This document shows positions 37,271-46,910 of a DNA stretch of 64,000 nt, in pieces (within the stretch, counting starts at the first letter, position 1; each line of letters opens with the position of its first letter). The notes below the pieces were generated by a model. That model was not told the DNA's origin. It made no database searches and saw nothing but the letters and a program-made list of their open reading frames with translations. Both the position numbers and the translations under genes were made by a program. The stretch is taken from NCBI RefSeq assembly GCF_004331035.1, contig NZ_SJNT01000010.1, forward strand, positions 1 to 64,000. The letters are read 5' to 3'. This stretch comes from Acinetobacter sp. ANC 4910 (GTDB lineage: Bacteria > Pseudomonadota > Gammaproteobacteria > Pseudomonadales > Moraxellaceae).

Positions 37271-40200
37271 CTAGTTTGGAATCCGCACGCAGAAACCGAC
37301 TTGCCCCTTTTGCTTAGGCGCCAATACACCTGGAATTGTCCATATTAACTGTCCTGAACTTTCTTGAGTTTGGCATCCTGAAACACTACACGACATGGTT
37401 CCATAAACTGTTCCCAATGGAACACTATCTTTAAGCACAATATCAACCAAGTTTTTATTTGAATTATTGGTATAGGTGATTTGATATTCCAAATAATCGC
37501 CTTTTGCAGCTTGGTTGGTTACAGTAAATGGCGTTGAGTCATTACTCGGTGCAGGGCATGCAGATGTTTTTCGCACCAGCTTGCTCATATTGAGACCTGC
37601 TGTACCAATGGTCGTAATATCATTCACACTATTACTTTCCTTGGATGTTGCAGCAGTATAAGTCGCCTTGCCATTGACCTTAAAGCTCGCAATAAAACGA
37701 TCTCCGCCTTGTGCCGTAGTAGGCGAATTTACTCGCTGAATCAAACAAACCTTTTCATTGGCTTTTAATACACGACTGGTGAACAAATTCTCACCTTGAT
37801 CTAACTGTGCATTACAGTTGCTATCCACGTAAACCAAACTCTGCCAAGGCTGATTGTTTGCGGGTTGCTGCTCTTTGGTTTCCGTTAAATTCAGCGCATT
37901 CATGACACTTTTTGCACTAAGCTCATGTGGATAATCCACCACATCACCTGCCACAATAGTTTTTTGTCCATTTTGGGTTAAGACCAACTGTAACTCGGCA
38001 TCACCAAACAAGAAACCATCATAACTGGTCACATTTGCAGCTTTAGGAATCGTAAAGAAGTCATTACTGGTGTCGGCTGTCGCTGTCACGCTACTGGCTT
38101 TTGCAGAACTCACCGAGTCAAACCCTGTCAAATTACGCTGTACCAGACAAACATTACTGCGCCCAGCAAATACGTCATCTAAGGTTTGAATTTTAAAATC
38201 CCCATTGGCATTGCTGGTTGTAGATGCTAAAACTGCCTTACTACTACAATCTTGCAGTTCAACCACACTCCCTGCAATTCCCAATTCACCTACATCTACA
38301 ATCGCGTTATACGCCTTAGAAACATCCGAAGTTGTACCACTATTATCGTTAAATACCCGCCCCGAAAATACATAACCTGCTTTTTTACTATTGGTCACGC
38401 GACAAACGAGTTTAGCGGCAAATTTCACATTCGCTGCTGGTATAGTTTGAGTCATACCATTTACGCCACCCAAATTCGCAGTACTATTTCCCGAAATGGC
38501 TGCATTGGTATCTGTACATTCAATACTTTTAAGTGAATATAAAGTCGATGCTGACTCAGTAAAACTGATGGCTGTATTTGGTGTTGCATAAGCCAATAAT
38601 GAGCCTTGCTCGACGGGTGATGTACTTTTCTTTAAACGAACTGATTGTGCAGCTCCAACTACCGTTGTGACGACCTCACCACTGGTAATGGTTTCAGCAT
38701 TAGCATTGCTCAAGTTGGTAAAAGCGCTAAAGTTGAAGCTGTCTGTGCCATTTTCAGACACTTTGTTCATTGCAAATGTTGGCTTTAAACAGGCATTGAC
38801 TTCATTTAAGCCAATACCAATATCATCACCTGCGATACCAGAACCTGCATAACTCTGAAACTCTGTGCGTACCATATTGATACTAGTCACAGCCGTTGGC
38901 AAAGTAATGGTAAAATTAATTGAGCTTGGATCAGTTTGGTAAGACGTTAAAGTATAATCTGCCTGCGAAACCTGTGCACCATTTAAGGCATTAAAAGAGG
39001 CCGTTGAATTAGCGCTTTTTCCCGGTGTAGTTAATACAGCATATACAACGCCATCTACCAATATTCGCATGTTCACTGCTGTTGTATTACTTCGTGGCGA
39101 GCCATATGACCAACTCAAACGACCTTTTACTTGTAAAGCGCCATTTGCTCCTGTGCCATACATCACCGTATTCGGAAGAACTGTTGGACTCGAACCTGCA
39201 GTTTTTAGATTATTATCAAAAGCAGCTAAGGTATTATCTGCATCATACTTTCTAAAAGTAGTATCAGACACCAAATTTACTGCTTGACCAGATAAACACT
39301 GATTTTGGGAGCTGCCTGTGGTGCTTGGCGTATTTTGTGCAATAGTCATATTGGCTGTTGCACTGTTATTCGTAGAGTTTCGATCAAAAACACTCGTTGT
39401 AATTGATGCTGTATTCGCCACTGAACCTGCTTTATAAGCTAACCCTGTTATAGTGAACTCTAAATAATTAACATCTTTTCCATTTGCGGGAAGATTCAGC
39501 CCTGTCGCAGTTAAACTATTACTACTTTCTGAAGTGACCATGTTTGTAGATGTTGGGCAAATGGCCGTACCATATTTGGTACAAGTCCAACTCAAGCCTG
39601 AAAGATTAGTCGGAACAGGATCTGTTAAAACTGCATCCGTAACAGCCAAGCCACCATTATTCCAAGCCTTAATCGTATATTTCACAACATCGCCAGCATT
39701 ATAGGCAGCCTTATCTGAATTTTTTGAGACTTCCAGATCGGCAGAAGCAAGTACAGTATCTTGGTCTGCTGTGGTACACGCACCTGTAGTTGAGTTAAAT
39801 GAACGTGTAATACCATTTGCATTTAAGGTTGTACAACTTACCCCTGTTGATGAACCAAGTGTTGGCAGTTCAACTGTCGCTGTATTTGTTACTGTACTGC
39901 CTGCTGCTGCATCTACACGTGCTGTGACTAAAATTTCATAGAATTCGCCAACTGCTAAAGAACCAGTATCAATCGAACCCAAACTACTTAAAGCTGGGGC
40001 TGTAGTACATTTATTACTCGTGGCTGTACTACAAGCAACTGTTGTCGCGGTTAATCCTGTCCCAACCACATCTTTGAGTAATGTTCCCGTATAAGTATCT
40101 GGACCATTGTTGGTTACACGTACTGTATAAGTAGTTGTAGCGCCAGAATAGACTTGGGTTGTGGCATTGGTTTTTGAAACCACTAAATCCCCCACCATAG

Positions 40201-41173
40201 AGTCGACACTAGAACTATTAAAGACAAAAGCATCACGTAAAGTACTGTCATTCGATCCTTTCGTAATATTTCCCGATGTTTTATCCGTACGTACATAAAC
40301 ATTAAATTTCAAAACGGTAATCGGCGCCGAAGTTAAAACCTGAATACTTCCTGAAGCTCCCCCATCACTAGCAGTTGGGCCAAGGGATGTAGAGGTATTA
40401 CGAATCTCACCATTATTAGTCACAGAAAAGTTGATGCCCGATAAAGCATACACATCACTGATATTCGCAGTTGTTGTTAATTTAAACTGTGCAGAAATAC
40501 CAAAACGATCAACAACCTGACCATTACTTGTAGTCGTTCTCACCCCCCCCAGTCCAGAGATATTAATGATTGGATTTCTAACAGGTCTATCCCAAGTTAA
40601 AGTCACCTCTCCAGCTTGATAGCCCAACCCATTGTTTACTGCTGAGGTGTTTGCTGCACTGCCAATAAATCTACTGGTGTCCACAGTCATACGTAAACCA
40701 TAGTTTGAATTAATATCAATCCCTTGGTTGGGCAAAGTTCGAGTAGACGAAAAATGAGAACTAAGAGGACTACCTTGATCAGCCAATCGAGTAAATACAG
40801 CTAATGCGGAACTACTCGCTGTAGAATCTGCACCAAACACCAAAGCTGGCGCATTATTTGAATCGTAGAGTTGATTTGTTAATGTGTAATCAACATTGAT
40901 TTTTGGAAAATAATTTAAGGTGCCAGTATTATCATTCGGGTTATTCGCATTAAATACATAGGTATTTCTTTGCGCTGATACCGTCCCTCCTACATAAGGC
41001 GTTCCAGTATAAGAATTAGACATAATCTCAAGGGTAGGCGTTGCAGCATTTACAAGCGTGACAAAAAGTAAGCTCGTAATGAATAGTGACAAAGTACGAA
41101 GTGTTTGCATGAAGTTGAGCATCTGTGAATGCGTAGCACTACAATTCCTTGCTTGTTTATTAATTCCCCACAT
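37271..41173 (-). CDS. 1300-residue modular secreted protein, adhesin-like
   Basis: I chose the ATG at 41173 (TTTGGGG six bases upstream); it overlaps the previous gene's stop at 41160. A hydrophobic signal ends at LVNAA. Counting from a TTG four codons earlier: 48-330 is a unique domain not found in the neighbours; 335-440 and 480-615 are DUF11 domains; 635-800 is another unique beta-rich domain; about 800-935 is prealbumin-like; 937-1070 is an SdrD/Cna-B-like domain (GYVFSGRVFNDNSG... GELGIAGSVVELQD); and 1070-1304 repeats the last two domains of the paralogues, with the loop YVDSNCNAQLDQGE. The layout suggests a tip or adhesive component on a shared assembly module. Confidence 0.88.
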   Translation of the reverse strand: MWGINKQARNCSATHSQMLNFMQTLRTLSLFITSLLFVTLVNAATPTLEIMSNSYTGTPYVGGTVSAQRNTYVFNANNPNDNTGTLNYFPKINVDYTLTNQLYDSNNAPALVFGADSTASSSALAVFTRLADQGSPLSSHFSSTRTLPNQGIDINSNYGLRMTVDTSRFIGSAANTSAVNNGLGYQAGEVTLTWDRPVRNPIINISGLGGVRTTTSNGQVVDRFGISAQFKLTTTANISDVYALSGINFSVTNNGEIRNTSTSLGPTASDGGASGSIQVLTSAPITVLKFNVYVRTDKTSGNITKGSNDSTLRDAFVFNSSSVDSMVGDLVVSKTNATTQVYSGATTTYTVRVTNNGPDTYTGTLLKDVVGTGLTATTVACSTATSNKCTTAPALSSLGSIDTGSLAVGEFYEILVTARVDAAAGSTVTNTATVELPTLGSSTGVSCTTLNANGITRSFNSTTGACTTADQDTVLASADLEVSKNSDKAAYNAGDVVKYTIKAWNNGGLAVTDAVLTDPVPTNLSGLSWTCTKYGTAICPTSTNMVTSESSNSLTATGLNLPANGKDVNYLEFTITGLAYKAGSVANTASITTSVFDRNSTNNSATANMTIAQNTPSTTGSSQNQCLSGQAVNLVSDTTFRKYDADNTLAAFDNNLKTAGSSPTVLPNTVMYGTGANGALQVKGRLSWSYGSPRSNTTAVNMRILVDGVVYAVLTTPGKSANSTASFNALNGAQVSQADYTLTSYQTDPSSINFTITLPTAVTSINMVRTEFQSYAGSGIAGDDIGIGLNEVNACLKPTFAMNKVSENGTDSFNFSAFTNLSNANAETITSGEVVTTVVGAAQSVRLKKSTSPVEQGSLLAYATPNTAISFTESASTLYSLKSIECTDTNAAISGNSTANLGGVNGMTQTIPAANVKFAAKLVCRVTNSKKAGYVFSGRVFNDNSGTTSDVSKAYNAIVDVGELGIAGSVVELQDCSSKAVLASTTSNANGDFKIQTLDDVFAGRSNVCLVQRNLTGFDSVSSAKASSVTATADTSNDFFTIPKAANVTSYDGFLFGDAELQLVLTQNGQKTIVAGDVVDYPHELSAKSVMNALNLTETKEQQPANNQPWQSLVYVDSNCNAQLDQGENLFTSRVLKANEKVCLIQRVNSPTTAQGGDRFIASFKVNGKATYTAATSKESNSVNDITTIGTAGLNMSKLVRKTSACPAPSNDSTPFTVTNQAAKGDYLEYQITYTNNSNKNLVDIVLKDSVPLGTVYGTMSCSVSGCQTQESSGQLIWTIPGVLAPKQKGQVGFCVRIPN

Positions 41174-43817
41174 ATTGCACCCCAAACTCTAAGCTATGAC
41201 TTTCATTACTATTCACTGCTGCAACCGAACCTTTAATTGCACCTGTTTGTCCCAGTGCAGGTGCACTAAGTGAACCCACTTCACAGGTTGTACAACTTGG
41301 TGCTTTACTCATCACCATCGCTTCAGGCGTATAGTCATAAAAATTAAATCGACCAATTGCCGAAGCGCCCAAATTCTTCACCGTTAATTGATACAAAACA
41401 CATTGTCCTGAACCATCTGCATTGCGTGTAATCGGCAATACATTTGAGGTATACGCACTATCCGCCACGCCATCACAGTTATTATCTTTGGCTTGTAATT
41501 TAGTTAAACGCACGGGTGCACTGGTAATGGTCGTAATGTCTGTCGCCGTATCTAGCAAAGTACCCGTACTATTTTTTAGACTAATGATGGAAGTGTTCAC
41601 TACACCAACCGTGTTATACGCAGTATTTTCAACTTTATTAAAAATACGAATAGGCACTTTGCTGCTTAAAATAGAACTATTCACAACAGATAAATTCTGA
41701 ATCATCGGGTCAGAAGCATCTAACTGCCCATCATTATTGGCATCATAGTAAAGCGTCGTGGTAAAGCCTGTTCGATCATTAGCAACGCTGAAAGTATCCG
41801 TTGCAGACAATACCGAAGTTCCCCACGGCTTTAAGCTATGGCTATAAACAATACTGCCACCTGGTGCAATTTGCCCACGTAAATCAGGTTCTAAACTCAC
41901 CCCACCTTGACTCGCATTTGAATTAATCGTGATGGCGTTTTGAATCACGTCATACGCATTACTTGGTGCTGATGCAATGAGATTTGAAGAAGCGACTTTA
42001 AAATAAATCGGAATCGGTTGAGTTGTACTTTGAGCCTCTGCCCGAATTTCGACCACGGCGCAATAGAGCTGCGATTCATCATTATTCAACAAACGAGTTG
42101 AAGAAATTTCTGCGCCAAGCACCGAACAGTTTGTCGTCGATGTCGAAAAATAGCGGACTGAACTAATTTCAGGAGGCAATGCGACCGTTGCAAAATTATT
42201 ATCGGCATCTGCACTAAAGTTATAAGTCGTCGCCTGGCCTGTATGACGCACTGTAAGTGGGAACACTACTGTTTGGTTATTTACCCCTGCTAAGGTTTTC
42301 CAAGGCGAACTGCCATTCGATACATTGCCATTTCCTGTACCGTTTGCTGTGGTTTCAGGGCTATTGACCAAGTCCACCAAACGAGAGGCTGTACTTTGAA
42401 TCAGCGAGGTACGATCTTGTACCGTATCTATTTTAGTACTGTCTAAAATCGACTGTGCTTTAGGCACAATGTTATACATGGTATTGGCTGTATCCACATA
42501 GTCTGCGGGGAATGTGACCTTCACAATAATCGGAAGCTTAGCTCCCGCTTCGAGCATTCCTGTATCAACAATGCCGTCATTATTACTATCAAATAGTGGT
42601 GTGACGCCATCTGCACGATAGAATTCCAGTACACTACCTGTCGGTAAATTATGGCTGTTAAACGTTAAATTGAACCGATCTGCCACCGTTCCAGCATTCC
42701 AAACATAGTTTTCGAAGATAACGGTGCCACCACTACTTACCGCCGATTTAGTCAGTAAATCTGTACCGTTGACACTATTTGCATCAGCATTAATCACCAC
42801 ACCATACATTGGCTTAATGCTTAATACCGCAGTATTCGACTGTGTGGTTAAATTTGCAGTGGTGGAAAGACCGTCATGGTCGTAGTCCATATTTGCCAAG
42901 TTGGGAATGTCACCGGGTGCTGTACGTACCACACGAACTCGGAACTCAATATAGCCTTGTGCATTTCCAGGCACATTGCTGATCTGTGCACGAATGGTTT
43001 TACCATCCGTATCGAGATAATAATTAATTCCTGTCGGATCATTACTGCCTGTCGCAGAATTCAGTGCTTGCCCATTCCAGTTTTCATTACCCGTAACATA
43101 GGTCAACTGCGTGGTATCCAACAAGTCACTGATATTGACCACACCGCTGTTATTGCCGTTGTTGAAATAAGTTAAACGGACGGTTGCAATATCACCATTT
43201 ACGACGCTTGTTTTATCAAAACTTTTGGTTAAATTTAGCACCGCCTGATCGGTGATTCGGGATGTATCAATATTATTTTGTGTCAGGCTGGGTTGTTGTG
43301 TAGAGGTTGCTGTGAGTTGAATCTGACTCGTGCTATTCACAGCAGCAGATGAAGGGATCATTGCTTTAACAATCAGTGCAACCGCCTCTCCAGCATTTAA
43401 GCTATATTGGCTAATCGGCGTATTATTGTCTGCCACACCATTGCGATCGGCATCCAAATAAATTTCAATATTACTGTGGGTAAAACTCCCGCCAGCAATT
43501 TGACTGCCCAACAAATTATAAAGATCGCGTTCATTCCCTGTATTGGTTAAAACATGATGATAATAAACCGCCTGACCTGGACGCACATATTCCGTTCGGT
43601 TATCTTTCAAACTCAGGTTATACACAGGAATCACGGTGGTCTGAACCAAATTCGAACGCGCCACTTGAACCACAGTAGAGCCTTCTTCTTTGTATTCGCC
43701 CACAGCCATGTTACTGATGACCAAAGCATCAGCAAAAACCCAAGTTGATGCCGTTGCCCCCAATAAGCTCAGCATGGCAATACGCATGTGTCGAATCATT
43801 TTCTTTTCTGCAAACAT
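41160..43817 (-). CDS. 885-residue six-domain secreted protein, DUF11 type (paralogue 2)
   Basis: The signal peptide is MFAEKKMIRHMRIAMLSLLG and the residues up to VFA; in-frame ATGs at 43799 and 43787 are alternative starts. The N-terminal segment LVISNMAVGEYKEEG matches the paralogues, followed by HHVLTNTGNERDLYNL. Calcium-like loops are YLDADRNGVADNN, DSNNDGIVDTG and YYDANNDGQLDASD. Domain 4 has the Cys pair TTNCSVLG and QLYCAVV. The last domain (RLTKLQAKDNNCDG... GQCVLYQLTVKNLGASAIG) adds an SCTTC pair. It starts 15 bases after the previous gene and overlaps the next. Structural surface subunit by inference. Confidence 0.88.
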   Translation of the reverse strand: MFAEKKMIRHMRIAMLSLLGATASTWVFADALVISNMAVGEYKEEGSTVVQVARSNLVQTTVIPVYNLSLKDNRTEYVRPGQAVYYHHVLTNTGNERDLYNLLGSQIAGGSFTHSNIEIYLDADRNGVADNNTPISQYSLNAGEAVALIVKAMIPSSAAVNSTSQIQLTATSTQQPSLTQNNIDTSRITDQAVLNLTKSFDKTSVVNGDIATVRLTYFNNGNNSGVVNISDLLDTTQLTYVTGNENWNGQALNSATGSNDPTGINYYLDTDGKTIRAQISNVPGNAQGYIEFRVRVVRTAPGDIPNLANMDYDHDGLSTTANLTTQSNTAVLSIKPMYGVVINADANSVNGTDLLTKSAVSSGGTVIFENYVWNAGTVADRFNLTFNSHNLPTGSVLEFYRADGVTPLFDSNNDGIVDTGMLEAGAKLPIIVKVTFPADYVDTANTMYNIVPKAQSILDSTKIDTVQDRTSLIQSTASRLVDLVNSPETTANGTGNGNVSNGSSPWKTLAGVNNQTVVFPLTVRHTGQATTYNFSADADNNFATVALPPEISSVRYFSTSTTNCSVLGAEISSTRLLNNDESQLYCAVVEIRAEAQSTTQPIPIYFKVASSNLIASAPSNAYDVIQNAITINSNASQGGVSLEPDLRGQIAPGGSIVYSHSLKPWGTSVLSATDTFSVANDRTGFTTTLYYDANNDGQLDASDPMIQNLSVVNSSILSSKVPIRIFNKVENTAYNTVGVVNTSIISLKNSTGTLLDTATDITTITSAPVRLTKLQAKDNNCDGVADSAYTSNVLPITRNADGSGQCVLYQLTVKNLGASAIGRFNFYDYTPEAMVMSKAPSCTTCEVGSLSAPALGQTGAIKGSVAAVNSNESHSLEFGVQYVGN

Positions 43818-43832
43818 TTTCCGAGCCTACGC

Positions 43833-46487
43833 TTAAGGGTTAACACGAATAACAAAGTAGAAATTGGCTTCTTGATTTGGATCTAAACTATTCACCAAAG
43901 CTGAAACTTTCTCACCTGAAGATAAATTTGTCCCTGTCGGAACAATCACAGGCGTTCCTACAAGACTGGTGTAGGCAGGAACGACGTCATTAAACTGCAC
44001 ATTCTTCACCACAGAGCTACCATCATTTTTGAGCGTGAGTTTATAGGCCACACACTGATTTGGTTTAACCGAAACCAACTGGGTGGTATAGCTCAAAGCC
44101 GCTAGATCAGTGGTTATACAGCCACTATTCACTGCTTGTGTTTTCAATAACTGTAAATGCCCAGTGGCTACCGTAGTCACATCTGTGTTTTTTAAGTTGT
44201 CTAAATGAATTCCATTAAAATCAGAAATCTCAACCAAAATATCCGCCTGACTCATCACCCCTTCTGTTGCAGAAGGTGCTGCCTGAACTTTAAGTAAAAG
44301 CTGAATGTCTGCCTGAGCGACTAAACCTGTACCACCCAAAAGTTGATTTAGACTGGTGGTGGCGCTGATCATTTGGTCTGCACTATCAATTTGACCATTT
44401 TTATTCGCATCATAATAAAGGCTATAGACAAAGCCATCATTTTTAAGCGGAACCACTTTAAGGTTCACTTGAGAACCTGCATTTTCACCTTCCGCCATAT
44501 TGCCCAAATTCTTTAAAGTGTGCACATAAACAATCGTCCCACCGACACCCACCTGTCCCTGCTGATCATTGGTTAGGGTGAGTAAGCGCACAACATTACT
44601 TTCAATTTGATCCTTAATGGAGTCCGCCTGTTGATTGATGGGTGATTGAATCGCAAACCAAATTGGAGCTGTAAAATTCTGTTGGCTTGCATCAACATCA
44701 ATCACCGCACAATATGCTTTGCTTGCCCCTGCCGCCAAAGTTCCCGTATTGGTGATTTGCTTACCAACTGTTTGACAGCTTGCATCCCCCTCATAAAATT
44801 TGACGCTAAAGCCCGTTTTGCTTGTCGGCACAATATTGGCCACATCAATCGCGCTAAAGGATGCATACAAATTATAGTTATTGGCTTGGGTTGAAGTATT
44901 CTTTGCAACCAAAGGAAAAATGGCTTTACCCGAGACCACTTTAACCGTACGTAAAGGTTGACCTAAGTTATCCACGGTCCCCACACCTAAACCCGATTGG
45001 TCTGCGTTATATAAATCACTACTGCTCGATCCTGCAGTTAAAACTGTAATTTGGTTACGAATCGGATCAGAGACTGAACTTGAAGCAATCGAAGTTGCAA
45101 CCACATCAATGTTGATATGGCTGACACTGCTACTACACCCTGTAGAAGCCGACACTCCGACCTGAATTTGTTTTACCGCCGCATTTGAAATTGAACCGGT
45201 ATCCACTTTACCGTCACCATTGGTATCTGTGAGTAAAGTTTTTCCATCCTGCGTGTAAAAATTAACTTTGGCACAGCTCGGTAAATTACTTGAGCTGTAA
45301 CTTAAATTATAAGTATCTGTGGTATTGCCAACATTCCAAACATAGTTATTAAAGAAAACTTCTTGCCCTGGTTTTAAACTGGCTTGAATGACCAAGTTAT
45401 CGGGACTACTGTTGGGATTCCCGGCGTTCGTTGCTGAACTGGATTTATTATTTAAAACCACCCCATAGACAGCGGCCAAGTTATAGATCACGGTATTGGA
45501 AAAGCTGCTCAGTGTTACCGTGGTATTATCCGTGTCGTATTGTACAAAACCTGCCGTATTTGGAATTTTATTCGCTGCACCTTGTTTCACTTTGGCTTTA
45601 AAGCTCAGCGTGCCTGATGTTAGAGGTGCAACCGTGGCAATACTGGCTTCCAAACTCTTCCCATCAGCTTTCAGTTGATAAGCAATTCCTGTATTGGCTG
45701 ATGCTTCAGTATCATTTGCATCGGTGAGTGCGGTGCTATTTTGATTCCAAATTGCCGAGCCTGATACATATTCCAAGGAATCATCCAAGACATCTTGCAA
45801 CAGCACACGACGCGTTGCTGTACCTGTATTTCGATAGGTCAAAGTATAGGTAATCAGATCACCTATATTTCCTTCACTTGCACTTTGCGCTTTAACCAAA
45901 GCGATTACGGCATCGTCTACAACGCGAATCGTATCTGTGACTTGTGCAGAAAGCGTCGCATTTTGCTGGCTCACAGCCTTGAGGTCTAAACTACTAAGCT
46001 GATTAAAAGATACATTGCTAGGAATACTGCCCACAATCACAACAGCTAAAGATTGTCCTGCATTCAGCTCAATTGAACCTAGCAATAGGTCTTCGGTATT
46101 ATCAGGTAAACCATTTTGATCACGGTCTGCATATACCTTTACATTACTTAAATCAAAGTTATCGCTACTGCTTTGCACTAAAGCCAAGGTATATCGATCA
46201 GCACTATTACCTGTATTGGTCAGCACGTGTGGAAGATTCACCACCCCGCCTATAGCACCATATTGGTTTTGATTTTGTAGCAGTGTTAGGGAGTATGTCT
46301 TTTGCACCTCCAATGCCACAGGATTGGAATTAACCAATAAGAGGTTGCCCATCTCATCGGTATAGTCCCCAGATGCAACGTTGGAAATATAGCTTCCTGG
46401 CTGAGGAAAAGCATGACAAACACCGACCAATAATAGCGATGCACTCCCCAATAACGCGCGATGTATTCTTGTTGTCATCCCCGGCAT
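43833..46487 (-). CDS. About 884-residue six-domain secreted protein, DUF11 type (paralogue 1)
   Basis: This is the first gene of the surface locus. The frame opens at 46544, but the signal peptide fits better from the ATG at 46487 or 46478; cleavage is after CHA. The N-terminal segment PGSYISNVASGDYTDEMG matches the paralogues. Domain 1 has HVLTNTGNSADRYTL and the loop YADRDQNGLPDN. Domain 2 is DUF11 (ITYTLTYRNTGTATRRVLLQ). Later loops are DTNGDGKVDTG and YYDANKNGQIDSAD. Cysteine pairs lie in domain 4 (ASCQTVG, AYCAVID) and domain 6 (SGCITT, NQCVAYKL). It ends FYFVIRVNP. It is cotranscribed with the next two genes. Confidence 0.86.
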   Translation of the reverse strand: MPGMTTRIHRALLGSASLLLVGVCHAFPQPGSYISNVASGDYTDEMGNLLLVNSNPVALEVQKTYSLTLLQNQNQYGAIGGVVNLPHVLTNTGNSADRYTLALVQSSSDNFDLSNVKVYADRDQNGLPDNTEDLLLGSIELNAGQSLAVVIVGSIPSNVSFNQLSSLDLKAVSQQNATLSAQVTDTIRVVDDAVIALVKAQSASEGNIGDLITYTLTYRNTGTATRRVLLQDVLDDSLEYVSGSAIWNQNSTALTDANDTEASANTGIAYQLKADGKSLEASIATVAPLTSGTLSFKAKVKQGAANKIPNTAGFVQYDTDNTTVTLSSFSNTVIYNLAAVYGVVLNNKSSSATNAGNPNSSPDNLVIQASLKPGQEVFFNNYVWNVGNTTDTYNLSYSSSNLPSCAKVNFYTQDGKTLLTDTNGDGKVDTGSISNAAVKQIQVGVSASTGCSSSVSHINIDVVATSIASSSVSDPIRNQITVLTAGSSSSDLYNADQSGLGVGTVDNLGQPLRTVKVVSGKAIFPLVAKNTSTQANNYNLYASFSAIDVANIVPTSKTGFSVKFYEGDASCQTVGKQITNTGTLAAGASKAYCAVIDVDASQQNFTAPIWFAIQSPINQQADSIKDQIESNVVRLLTLTNDQQGQVGVGGTIVYVHTLKNLGNMAEGENAGSQVNLKVVPLKNDGFVYSLYYDANKNGQIDSADQMISATTSLNQLLGGTGLVAQADIQLLLKVQAAPSATEGVMSQADILVEISDFNGIHLDNLKNTDVTTVATGHLQLLKTQAVNSGCITTDLAALSYTTQLVSVKPNQCVAYKLTLKNDGSSVVKNVQFNDVVPAYTSLVGTPVIVPTGTNLSSGEKVSALVNSLDPNQEANFYFVIRVNP

Positions 46488-46910
46488 AAAGCAAACACTC
46501 ACAAAATTTACAATAAATGATAAATAAGTCACAATATTATACATAAATGTATCATTTGTTGATTATTTTGCACACGCTTTTAGATAATTTTTATCATTAT
46601 TCGTTGATGATTAAGTCTTGTACTGCTGTCGCCTAGGCATAGCACTCAAAAAAAATTGAGATGATACGTTGAGCGATTATTCATGATAGGGGCATATCAA
46701 ATGCTGAATACAACGAAAGAAAATAGAAATAAACAAGATTTATCAATAGCTAACTAAAAACCTATCTCAAAAAACAAGCATTCTCTTAAATATTAATTCC
46801 AAAAATTACACAAAGTTATTTTCACTTTCCAAAATAAAGAAAAAATCTTGTTTGAAATAAACCACTCATAGCGAAGAGATGAATAAAAAATAAGGAAAAT
46901 ATTCCAATCA
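46488..46910. other. Upstream region of the surface-protein locus
   Basis: This AT-rich spacer must contain the promoter of the three-gene unit. A 14-base inverted repeat (atacat-aa-atgtat, 46539-46552) is the only clear symmetric element and could be an operator. No ORF or RNA gene is supported. Confidence 0.5.

Noticed and set aside
33530..46487. Possibility that the surface locus is a chaperone-usher or autotransporter system
   Set aside because: No PapD-like chaperone, usher plug/NTD signature, or 12-strand autotransporter translocator with a passenger is found. The barrel region is about 850 residues and its neighbours are independent Sec-exported proteins.
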